9,512 bases of DNA from Bacteroidales bacterium. Its GTDB lineage: Bacteria > Bacteroidota > Bacteroidia > Bacteroidales > WCHB1-69. The stretch covers positions 1-9,512 of the forward strand of contig JAEERB010000093.1 in assembly GCA_016285615.1 (NCBI GenBank), given 5' to 3'. This document shows positions 1-6,972 of the stretch, piece after piece (within the stretch, counting starts at the first letter, position 1; each line of letters begins with the position of its first letter). The notes under the pieces were generated by a model. It had not been told where the DNA came from. It worked only from the letters and a program-made list of their open reading frames with translations, and did no database searches. Made by a program: the position numbers and the translations under genes.

Positions 1-229
<229 letters not shown>

Positions 230-238
230 TTAAGCGTG

Positions 239-246
239 CAAAAGTA
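239..246 (-). promoter_or_regulatory. Bacteroidota-type -7 element of gap
   Basis: The reverse strand reads TACTTTTG followed by CA, an exact match to the Bacteroidota -7 consensus TAnnTTTG. It lies about 50 bp upstream of the gap start codon. A weak T-rich -33 candidate (TTTTTC) lies near 266-271 at a suitable spacing of about 19 bp. The stretch between this site and the start codon is A/T-rich, with no visible riboswitch fold. Confidence 0.75.
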
Positions 247-391
247 AAAAAAAATTTTTTTTGTAGAAAAAATGAACGATATTTTTTCTCGATAAAAAAC
301 TCTAAAAACAGAGTCTTTTTTACCTATGTTTATTAAAAACTGGCTGTTGAAAATTATCGGCTGGCAAAAAATTTCACACATACCGATTTTA

Positions 392-399
392 TATCTTTG
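392..399 (+). promoter_or_regulatory. Probable -7 element of the TPR/barrel operon
   Basis: The sequence TATCTTTG matches TAnnTTTG and precedes the TPR gene start by about 85 bp, which implies a leader of roughly 80 nt. No clear TTTG -33 box lies 19-22 bp upstream; TTTC at 372-375 is a weak candidate. The rest of the 188-484 intergenic stretch (297 bp between divergent genes) is A/T-rich and holds nothing else I can support beyond this site and the gap promoter. Confidence 0.55.
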
Positions 400-484
400 T
401 TCGTTTAATATCGGGTAATTGCCGCTACCAGGGCTTTTATCCGTTATTGAAGAAAAAATCATCATTTTAGAATCATAAATTAGC

Positions 485-3400
485 ATGACTATGAATATCT
501 TCACAAAACGTTTGGGACTTCTGTTGGTTGCTTTCTTGCTCGCCGCACCCGTATGGGCACAGCGCAATGTAACGCACGATTCGCCTATGTATGAGTACAA
601 TACGGCTATGGAACTGTTCCAAAAGGAGAAATACGGAGCCGCCCAACGCTACTTCAAGTATGTGTATGAGCACATTGCCGACAAGCAACAGGATATCAAG
701 GCCAACTCCTACTTCTATATGGGAGTGTGCGCCGCCAACCTCACCAACGACGAGGCCGACTTCCTGCTCAAGGATTTCATCCGACACTACCCCGTGCATG
801 CCAATGTGCCTCAAGCTCATTTCTATCTAGGCCGCTTCTATTTCTCGAAAAAGCAATACAAAAAAGTGCTTGAGAACTTCAACGAAGTGGATGAGCGCAA
901 CATCAAGCCCGAGGATATGGCCGAATACGACTTCAAGAAAGGCTACGCCTACTTCGCCACCAAAGATTATGCCGAAGCCAAGTACTACTTCCACGAAGCT
1001 CGCCAGTATGAGGGACAATACAAAAAGAAAGCCATTTACTACGCAGCCCATATCGCCTACGAAGAAAAACAATACGAAGCCGCATTGAACGACTTCCTTT
1101 TGCTCAAAGATGACCCTGCCTATCAGGAGGCTGTGCCTTTCTATCTCACCCAGATCTACTTCATCCAAGGGCGCTACGAGGACCTGATTGCCATCGCTCC
1201 GCCATTGCTCGCCAATGCTTCCGATAAGACCGAAATCGACCGCACACTGGCACTCTCTTACTACAACCTCGGGCGCTACAGCGAAGCACTGCCCTATTTT
1301 GAATATTACCTCGCCGCCAACAAGGGCGAAATCGACCGCAACGACAATTACGCCATCGGCTACACCTACTACCAGAACCAAAAATACAAAGAAGCCATTA
1401 ACTACCTGTCGAAAGCCACTGGTGAACAAGACCTTATCGCTCAAAACAGCTACTACATTATCGGCGACTGCTACCTGCAACAGCGCATGCTCAACTTCGC
1501 CTCGCAAAGTTTCTATGAGGCCTCAAAGTATGATTTTGATGAAGGCGTGAAGGAAGATGCTCTCTACAACTACGCCAAACTGCAATATGAAACCTCTTCC
1601 AGTCCATTCAACAGCGCCATCAAAGCGCTGGAACAATATACCACCCTCTATCCTTACTCAACCCGCGCTGAAGAGGCAAATTCCTATCTGTCAAAGATTT
1701 ATCTCTCAACCAAAAACTATCAGGGAGCCATCAACTCACTGGAAAAGGTTTCTTCCAAAAATCCCGACCTGCTGAAAGCCTACCAGCGCTGCACCCACTT
1801 CCGCGCACTGGAACTCATCAACAACCGCAGCTACTCGGAAGCTAAAAAACTGATTGACAAATCATTGGTTTACCCGATGAACAAAAACATCCATACGGCT
1901 AACCTCTACTGGAAAGCAGAAACCGAATACCGCGCCGGCAACTACAAAAATGCCTACTACGCCTTCCAGAACTATTACAAATATCCCACCGCCAATAAAG
2001 ATGCCAACTATCCCATCTCCTACTACTCGTATGGCTACTCGGCTCTGAAACTCAACAAGTATGAAGAAGCCAAGAACGGCTTCAACAGCTTCCTCAACTA
2101 CGAAGACCAAATCTCGAACGAGGATATGATTGCCGACGCCATGGCACGCCGCGCCGACTGCTATTTTATGTTAAAAGACCTTAAAAGCGCCGTTCAAAGC
2201 TACGAGAAATGCGAGGATATGCAGCGCAACAATGCCGACTACGCCGTTTACCAACAGGCCAAATGCTTCGGCTACCTGAACAACACCGGCAAGAAGGTCG
2301 AAATCCTCGACAAGTTGGTAAAACGCTATCCCAAGTCGCCCTTCTGCGATGATGCCGAATACGATCTGGCCACCACCTATCACGCCCAAAACAACTACGC
2401 ACAGGCTATCGTGGCTTATCAGAACTTCATCAAAAAATATCCTAAAAGCCAATATGTACGCCAGGCATACAACAAGCTGGCATTAGCATATCTTAACACT
2501 CAGAAAACCGACGAGGCCATCCGGACGTTCAAGTATGTTTTCGAGACCTACCCGGGCTCACAAGAAGCCAAGGACGCTTTGGCCAACCTCGAAACCATCT
2601 ACTCGGAAGAAGGCAACACAGGCGAATTCTTCGACTATATCAGAAACAAGAGCACTGTCAACATCTCGCTCGGCCGTCAGGACTCCATCGCCTTTAAGGC
2701 TGCCGAGACCAAGTACAACCGCGGCGACTGTGAAGCGGCCACCAAGAGCTTTGACGACTACCTGCGTCAATTCCCCAACGGCCTCTTTGCCGCTCAAGTC
2801 TATTTCTACAAGGGCGAATGCGAATATAGCCAGATGCACTACGACAAAGCCCTGGCTGCCTACGAAGCCTTGGTAACCAAATACAAAACACAATACAACG
2901 AAACGGCCATCCGCAAGATTGCCACTATCTATTACAACGACAAGAACTACGCTGCCGCACAGAACTACTTTGTCAAACTGATTGAGTGCGCCACCACCGA
3001 CATCAACCTGATTTTCGGTTACAACGGCGCTATGCGCTCGTCCTTCGAGCTGAAACAGTATCTCGACGCACTGCAGGCCGCTCAAGTCATCATCAACTCA
3101 AAGAACTCCGACGACGAACTCAAGAACGATGCCCGCCTCATTGCCGGCAAGTCGGCTATAGAAGTGGGCAACTACAGCGAAGCCAAGAAGCACCTGTCAA
3201 CACTGGCTCACAGCAACAGCAACGACATTGCCGCCGAGGCCGCCTACCTGTGCGCATACATCGAATTCAAGCTCAACAATTTGGATGCCTGCGAAAAGAA
3301 AATCTCAGAGATGCTGGCTGACGATTACAGCTCCGAATACTGGTACGCTTCCACCTTCATCCTCTATGGCGATCTGTATGCCGCCAAAGGCAACTACTTC

Positions 3401-3568
3401 CAAGCTCGCCACACCTATCAGAGTATTGTGGACAACTACGAAGGCGACGACTTGAGAGAAGTGGCCCGCGAAAAAATCCGCCTGCTGGATGAAAAAGAAC
3501 AACAGGAAAAAGCTCTCAAAGAAAAAGAGGCCAATAGTCAGGAACCCGTCCAAATAGAAGAAGAATAA
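485..3568 (+). CDS. Secreted giant TPR-repeat protein (1027 aa), first gene of an outer-membrane pair
   Basis: Residues 1-25 form a signal peptide: a basic N-terminus with KR, a hydrophobic core GLLLVAFLLA, and likely cleavage after APVWA. From about residue 35 to 1000 the protein is an almost unbroken chain of TPR-like helix pairs. I count about 26 units of 33-37 residues, for example GYAYFATKDYAEAKYYF, LALSYYNLGRYSEALPYFEYY and LATTYHAQNNYAQAIVAY. Many units end in YP, as in YPKS and YPGS, which is typical of the periplasmic YbgF/BamD/Tol-type TPR families. The C-terminus is a charged tail (EKEQQEKALKEKEANSQEP) that may be helical. It probably forms a long periplasmic superhelix that scaffolds proteins or threads a polymer. 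The start could also be the ATG at 491; both give a signal peptide. The barrel gene follows after 59 bp with no visible promoter, so an operon is likely. I do not recognise a specific function. Confidence 0.93.
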   Translation: MTMNIFTKRLGLLLVAFLLAAPVWAQRNVTHDSPMYEYNTAMELFQKEKYGAAQRYFKYVYEHIADKQQDIKANSYFYMGVCAANLTNDEADFLLKDFIRHYPVHANVPQAHFYLGRFYFSKKQYKKVLENFNEVDERNIKPEDMAEYDFKKGYAYFATKDYAEAKYYFHEARQYEGQYKKKAIYYAAHIAYEEKQYEAALNDFLLLKDDPAYQEAVPFYLTQIYFIQGRYEDLIAIAPPLLANASDKTEIDRTLALSYYNLGRYSEALPYFEYYLAANKGEIDRNDNYAIGYTYYQNQKYKEAINYLSKATGEQDLIAQNSYYIIGDCYLQQRMLNFASQSFYEASKYDFDEGVKEDALYNYAKLQYETSSSPFNSAIKALEQYTTLYPYSTRAEEANSYLSKIYLSTKNYQGAINSLEKVSSKNPDLLKAYQRCTHFRALELINNRSYSEAKKLIDKSLVYPMNKNIHTANLYWKAETEYRAGNYKNAYYAFQNYYKYPTANKDANYPISYYSYGYSALKLNKYEEAKNGFNSFLNYEDQISNEDMIADAMARRADCYFMLKDLKSAVQSYEKCEDMQRNNADYAVYQQAKCFGYLNNTGKKVEILDKLVKRYPKSPFCDDAEYDLATTYHAQNNYAQAIVAYQNFIKKYPKSQYVRQAYNKLALAYLNTQKTDEAIRTFKYVFETYPGSQEAKDALANLETIYSEEGNTGEFFDYIRNKSTVNISLGRQDSIAFKAAETKYNRGDCEAATKSFDDYLRQFPNGLFAAQVYFYKGECEYSQMHYDKALAAYEALVTKYKTQYNETAIRKIATIYYNDKNYAAAQNYFVKLIECATTDINLIFGYNGAMRSSFELKQYLDALQAAQVIINSKNSDDELKNDARLIAGKSAIEVGNYSEAKKHLSTLAHSNSNDIAAEAAYLCAYIEFKLNNLDACEKKISEMLADDYSSEYWYASTFILYGDLYAAKGNYFQARHTYQSIVDNYEGDDLREVAREKIRLLDEKEQQEKALKEKEANSQEPVQIEEE

Positions 3569-3627
3569 GTTTCAAGATAGAATTTAAACATTGTCATTCA
3601 AGGATTTAGAATAAAATAATCAACGAT

Positions 3628-5385
3628 ATGAAAAAAATAGTAACCTCACTCCTGTTTCTGTTTATCGGTCTGGTGTTGAATGCGCAAGTCATCGATACGG
3701 CTCGCTTCCGGTTGGATTATGTGCCGCACATTCTCAACTTCCAGAAAATCAATCAAACAGCCAAAATCAATGATACGGTACAGGATAAAGTGAAATTCGA
3801 CTACTATATCACGCCGCAGAAGCTAAACATCGACTTTGAGCCGTCGCCCATCAAGGCAGCCAAGATGACGCCCGACATATTGGAACGTCTCTACCGCAAC
3901 TATGTCAAAGTCGGCTTCGGCTATCCCATCACCCCGCTGGCTGAACTCTCTATCCACAATGCCCGCGACAAGAAAAACTCCTTCGGCCTTAACGCCCACC
4001 ATTTCTCCTACTGGGCACAACCCATTGGCAAGGTGATGTCACAATATATGTATCATCCCTTTAGTGACACTCGTACCGAGCTCTATTTCAATCACTTCTT
4101 CAGAAAATACACGCTCTACACCTCTGTCGGCTATAATCACGAAGCTGTCCGTTTTTACGGCTTCCACAAATACAACCCCGATTACGAGGAGAATAACCGC
4201 AGCAAGGAATATCTCAACGAATTGAAAAACAACTTCCATCACCTCAAGGCCGAAGTGGGCTTCCGCTCAAACTTCACGCTCGAGGAAAAACGACTGAAAC
4301 ACGATGTGCGTGTCAACTATGACTTTTTGCGCACCAACCATAAAGATATGGAACATCATGTCGCCTTGAACGGATTCCTCGGCTATGATGCTCGCTTTAT
4401 GAAAATATCGGGCAGCCAAAATTATCGTATAGACATGATTTTCAATTATATAAATAATAATTGGCTCTCTGACACAACTCGCACACAAGACCATCGCTTC
4501 CATTTCGAACTCAAACCTACGATGCAGTTTACCATCAAGGAATACCACATCCGCGTGGGATTGGGCATTCCTATCATCCACAGCCAAGGAAAAACCAAAG
4601 TGCCCCTTTACCCCATCGCCGAATTCCAACTGGGCGTCATTCCGGGTATCATGAACGTTTACGCGGGTATCGATGGCAAAATCACATATAACACGCTCTC
4701 AGACCTGCTGTATGAAAATCCCTACATCAAACCAGGCCTCGATCCGCTTCGCTTTACAGCCAACCCCATCGGCTTTAACAGCGTTTACGCCGGCATCAAA
4801 GGTAATCTCGTTAAAAAGCTCAACTATCATTTAGGCGCAAGATATTCCCGCCTGAATGATATGGCATTCTTCATCATCGACACCACCTGCACACTGAAAA
4901 ACCAGTTTGACATCGTTTACTATAATGGAGGCCGCTTCAACGCCACCTTGAACCTCAACTGGGAGGTTATCAATAACCTCTACCTCAATTTTGAAGCCAA
5001 CTGCTGGCTCTACCATTTCAAAGATACTGCAGCCGTGGCTTGGCACAAGCCGCTGGTTAACCTCGCCTTCTCGGGTAAATATGTGCTGAAAGAAAAGATG
5101 ATCTTCAGCCTCAACTTCGACATGGCCTTTGGCGCCAAAGCACTGGGCCGCGACAACCTCGAGTCACCTTGGGAGATACAAAAAATGAAACCCATCCTCG
5201 ACTTCGGTATCGGCTTTGAATATCTGATTAAGAAGAACTTCTCGGCATTTGTCACCATCGACAATATCGCCTGCCAGCATTACGCCAAATTCTACAACTT
5301 CAAGAGTTTCGGTATCAACGCCCTCGTAGGCATCACCTACTCTTTCGGCAACGAAAGCATCAAGAAGACGAAAACGAAGAAGTAA
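3628..5385 (+). CDS. Predicted outer-membrane beta-barrel protein (585 aa) paired with the TPR protein
   Basis: The protein opens with a signal peptide (MKKIVTSLLFLFIGLVLNAQ; cleavage near residues 19-20). A periplasmic segment of about 70 residues follows and contains YYITPQKLNIDFEPSPIKAAKM and LYRNYVKVGFG. The rest alternates aromatic or hydrophobic residues with polar ones in short strands separated by polar loops, such as LYTSVGYNHEAVRFYGF and LKAEVGFRSNFTL. This is a transmembrane barrel pattern. The last strand, NALVGITYSF, looks like a BAM-recognised beta-signal but is followed by a 12-residue basic tail ending KKTKTKK, so the aromatic residue is not terminal. From memory, Bacteroidales relatives are often labelled TonB-dependent receptor, but I see no carboxylate-plug domain and the protein is far shorter than that family. 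Its placement behind the TPR gene suggests the two proteins work together at the outer membrane. The specific function is unknown. Confidence 0.85.
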   Translation: MKKIVTSLLFLFIGLVLNAQVIDTARFRLDYVPHILNFQKINQTAKINDTVQDKVKFDYYITPQKLNIDFEPSPIKAAKMTPDILERLYRNYVKVGFGYPITPLAELSIHNARDKKNSFGLNAHHFSYWAQPIGKVMSQYMYHPFSDTRTELYFNHFFRKYTLYTSVGYNHEAVRFYGFHKYNPDYEENNRSKEYLNELKNNFHHLKAEVGFRSNFTLEEKRLKHDVRVNYDFLRTNHKDMEHHVALNGFLGYDARFMKISGSQNYRIDMIFNYINNNWLSDTTRTQDHRFHFELKPTMQFTIKEYHIRVGLGIPIIHSQGKTKVPLYPIAEFQLGVIPGIMNVYAGIDGKITYNTLSDLLYENPYIKPGLDPLRFTANPIGFNSVYAGIKGNLVKKLNYHLGARYSRLNDMAFFIIDTTCTLKNQFDIVYYNGGRFNATLNLNWEVINNLYLNFEANCWLYHFKDTAAVAWHKPLVNLAFSGKYVLKEKMIFSLNFDMAFGAKALGRDNLESPWEIQKMKPILDFGIGFEYLIKKNFSAFVTIDNIACQHYAKFYNFKSFGINALVGITYSFGNESIKKTKTKK

Positions 5386-5397
5386 GACTTCTGTAAA

Positions 5398-5446
5398 GAA
5401 GTGAGAAGTGAACAGTTAAGAAGTTAAGGAACTAAGAAACTAAGGG
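5398..5446 (+). repeat. Degenerate 7/8-nt phased repeat array downstream of the barrel gene
   Basis: Two copies of the heptamer GAAGTGA (5398 and 5405) are followed by four octamers in strict 8-nt phase: GTTAAGAA (5415), GTTAAGGA (5423), ACTAAGAA (5431) and ACTAAGGG (5439). The array starts 12 bp after the barrel stop codon. A related array in inverted orientation lies at 6848-6879, beyond the SEDS gene. Nothing in the stretch looks coding. Confidence 0.7.
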
Positions 5447-5453
5447 TTGTTGG

Positions 5454-5506
5454 TGTCATTCCGAGGCGGTGGTTGAGCTTGTCGAAACTACCGCTGAAGG
5501 AATCTC
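5454..5506. repeat. Palindromic intergenic element (two-stem hairpin)
   Basis: The outer arms ATTCC (5458-5462) and GGAAT (5499-5503) enclose inner arms GCGGTGGTT (5466-5474) and AACTACCGC (5486-5494), with one G-T wobble. The 11-nt loop holds a further GA/TC pairing. The element lies between two convergent genes, so the hairpin could help end transcription from both sides, although no clean T-tract follows directly. The flank GTCATTCCGAG and end GGAATCT resemble, from memory, an intergenic repeat common in Bacteroidota; I could not check this. Confidence 0.65.
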
Positions 5507-5507
5507 T

Positions 5508-5577
5508 TTGAATTCTGAATTTGTTCTTTGTTCTCTGTTCTTAATTATGCATTATGCATTGCGAATTATGAATTGGT
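5508..5577 (+). repeat. Ten-unit phased heptamer array overlapping the end of the SEDS gene
   Basis: Ten consecutive 7-nt units keep phase over 70 bp and fall into three subtypes. TTGAATT and CTGAATT start at 5508 and 5515. TGTTCTT, TGTTCTC and TGTTCTT start at 5522, 5529 and 5536. AATTATG-like units start at 5543, 5550, 5557 and 5564, and a decayed unit, AATTGGT, starts at 5571. The last two units lie inside the leftward SEDS gene and supply its stop codon and final residues. Confidence 0.7.
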
Positions 5578-6678
5578 TTTCAGTTCTCCTTTTTCTTCCT
5601 TCTCCTTATTATTGCACTTGCTGATATTCAGCAGCAATCCCAGTGTGGCACCTGAAAATATCATGGAAGAACCGCCACGACTGATAAATGGCAACGTCTG
5701 TCCGGTGGCGGGCAACAGCTCACAGTTCACGCCAATGTGCACCAGCGCCTGGAACGTGATCCAAAAGCCGATGCCCATGGCCAAAAGCATACCAAACGAG
5801 CCCTGACATTCACGGGCAACAATCCATGATCGGGCAAACAATACCAGATAGAGAAAGATGATGAACAGCCCAACGACTACACCAAACTCCTCACAGATAG
5901 TTGCATAAACGTAGTCCGTCTCCTTTTCGGGCAAAATCTTCTTGATAACGCCATGTCCCGGACCCGCCGGTTTCAACGACCGAGCAATGGCCGCCTTGGC
6001 CCAAATCATCTGCGTACCATAGTCGTTGCTGTTGTCTTGGGTAATATAGTAATCCAATCTGTTTCCAAAAGTACCAAGTCGCCCTAAATCAGGACTTATC
6101 GCAAAGAGGAGCCCCGTCATAACGACAATGACAGCAAACAACGACAACAAATACTTAACGGGCACATCTCCGATAAACATCACCACCATGCTTGTGACAA
6201 ACAAAATGATGGCCGTTGACATGTTGCTCTTGGCCATACCAGCACAAAAGCCCCCCACAACAAGAAACAAAAAGAGTACATTCTTGGTGGAAAGTTCCTG
6301 CCCATTGGAAATAAAATTCGCTAAATATTTAGAGATATAAAAGATTACCAAAAAACCTATCGGATAGAAAACCTGCAAACGGAAACCGAAGATCTCCAAT
6401 TCTCGACCGCTCTTGGCATCACCCGAAAACATAGATAAAACCAACATGATGACGGCAACGGCAACACCCAAGCGAACAAATTTGGTCAGTACGATATAGT
6501 TCTTTATGCAGTAAACGCCATACATTATGGCCAAACTGATGAATATATAGATAACATGCGATAACACCTTGTCTGGCTTGGAACTTAACACAGCCAAAAA
6601 AGAGATGACTGTCAGAAAGATAATGACCGTCAATATCACACCATCACCCTTAAACTTCGGAAACAACTTTAACTTCAT
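5566..6678 (-). CDS. Divergent FtsW/RodA-type SEDS membrane protein (370 aa)
   Basis: The product is a polytopic membrane protein with about 10 hydrophobic segments. SEDS proteins polymerise lipid II into peptidoglycan glycan strands, usually together with a class B PBP. Family marks seen here are an N-terminal FKGDGVI; STAIILFVTSMVVMFIGD after TM5; the large-loop motif GPGHGVIKKILPEKETDYVYA, whose Asp (residue 255 from the ATG) sits where the catalytic Asp of RodA/FtsW lies; then EEFG and LPATGQTLPFISRGGSS. It resembles FtsW more than RodA. The FQPSELAK motif of typical FtsW is replaced by FYPIGFLV near residues 104-111, and the GAxRW motif before it is also lost, so it may be a diverged paralogue. 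The ATG at 6678 is chosen over a TTG at 6684. No other cell-wall gene is nearby; the gene has its own promoter at 6721-6728. The last codons and stop lie in a heptamer repeat. Confidence 0.88.
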   Translation of the reverse strand: MKLKLFPKFKGDGVILTVIIFLTVISFLAVLSSKPDKVLSHVIYIFISLAIMYGVYCIKNYIVLTKFVRLGVAVAVIMLVLSMFSGDAKSGRELEIFGFRLQVFYPIGFLVIFYISKYLANFISNGQELSTKNVLFLFLVVGGFCAGMAKSNMSTAIILFVTSMVVMFIGDVPVKYLLSLFAVIVVMTGLLFAISPDLGRLGTFGNRLDYYITQDNSNDYGTQMIWAKAAIARSLKPAGPGHGVIKKILPEKETDYVYATICEEFGVVVGLFIIFLYLVLFARSWIVARECQGSFGMLLAMGIGFWITFQALVHIGVNCELLPATGQTLPFISRGGSSMIFSGATLGLLLNISKCNNKEKEEKGELKTNS

Positions 6679-6720
6679 AAACAATTCCTTTCAATGAAAA
6701 TACAAAACGGCAGTATCTTG

Positions 6721-6728
6721 CAAAGGTA
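6721..6728 (-). promoter_or_regulatory. -7 element of the SEDS gene
   Basis: The reverse strand reads TACCTTTG followed by CA, an exact TAnnTTTG match 42 bp upstream of the chosen ATG. The -33 region is only T-rich (complement of TAAAAA near 6745-6750). Its position after the TTG at 6684 and its likely start point near 6714 allow either start codon, but the ATG is preferred. Confidence 0.7.
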
Positions 6729-6788
6729 AGGGTTTTCAAGGTGGTAAAAAGAGACGAAGTGAAAAATGACAAACAATGGAATGTTGAA

Positions 6789-6823
6789 AATAGTTGTTAG
6801 ATGTTAGTTTTTAGTTGTTAGCG
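6789..6823 (+). repeat. Heptamer array, GTTAGTT type
   Basis: Five 7-nt units keep phase: AATAGTT (6789), GTTAGAT (6796), GTTAGTT (6803), TTTAGTT (6810) and GTTAGCG (6817). They lie in the divergent gap between the SEDS gene and rhaD. That gap (6679-6972, 294 bp) is otherwise accounted for by two promoters and this pair of arrays. Confidence 0.65.
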
Positions 6824-6827
6824 ATTT

Positions 6828-6929
6828 TTCACTCCTCACTACAATAACTCTTAACTCCTTAGTTTCTCAACTTCTTAACTAATAACCATTTCAACAATTC
6901 AACAGTTAAACACATCAACATTTCAACAA
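6828..6929 (+). repeat. Mixed 7/8-nt phased repeat array upstream of rhaD
   Basis: Heptamer-like units at 6828, 6835, 6842 and 6849 (TTCACTC, CTCACTA, CAATAAC, TCTTAAC) give way to octamers in phase from 6856 to 6927. Most octamers end in AAC, for example TTCTCAAC (6864), TTCTTAAC (6872), ATTTCAAC (6888), AATTCAAC (6896), ACATCAAC (6912) and ATTTCAAC (6920). The part at 6848-6879 is the inverted counterpart of 5415-5446, with 26 of 32 positions matching by my count. The array ends 7 bp before the rhaD -7 element. Confidence 0.7.
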
Positions 6930-6936
6930 TATATTG

Positions 6937-6944
6937 TACCTTTG
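6937..6944 (+). promoter_or_regulatory. -7 element of rhaD
   Basis: TACCTTTG followed by CA is an exact TAnnTTTG match, 28 bp before the rhaD ATG, which implies a short leader of about 20 nt. No TTTG -33 box is seen; that position falls inside the octamer array. The presence of this promoter is the main reason to reject the in-frame TTG at 6934 as a start. Confidence 0.75.
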
Positions 6945-6972
6945 CAACACCAATTTTGAAAAACCCAACATC

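Noticed and set aside
473..820. Reverse-strand reading frame of 115 codons, and other long frames opposite the TPR and barrel genes
   Set aside because: They lie opposite strong coding sequence with clear signal peptide and TPR motifs, show no family signature, and are expected from the codon bias of the real genes.
3628..5385. TonB-dependent receptor
   Set aside because: I see no plug domain or TonB box, and the length is too short; a plain outer-membrane barrel is the safer call.
6679..6684. TTG start two codons upstream of the SEDS gene ATG
   Set aside because: An ATG is available six bases later and the extra residues add nothing to the family match.
5398..6929. CRISPR array
   Set aside because: The units are 7-8 nt with no spacers and no nearby cas genes; they are short-period intergenic repeats.
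6934..6972. Longer N-terminus for rhaD starting at an in-frame TTG
   Set aside because: The stretch contains the -7 promoter element at 6937-6944, and RhaD homologues align from MNSIL onward; the ATG at 6973 is the better start.
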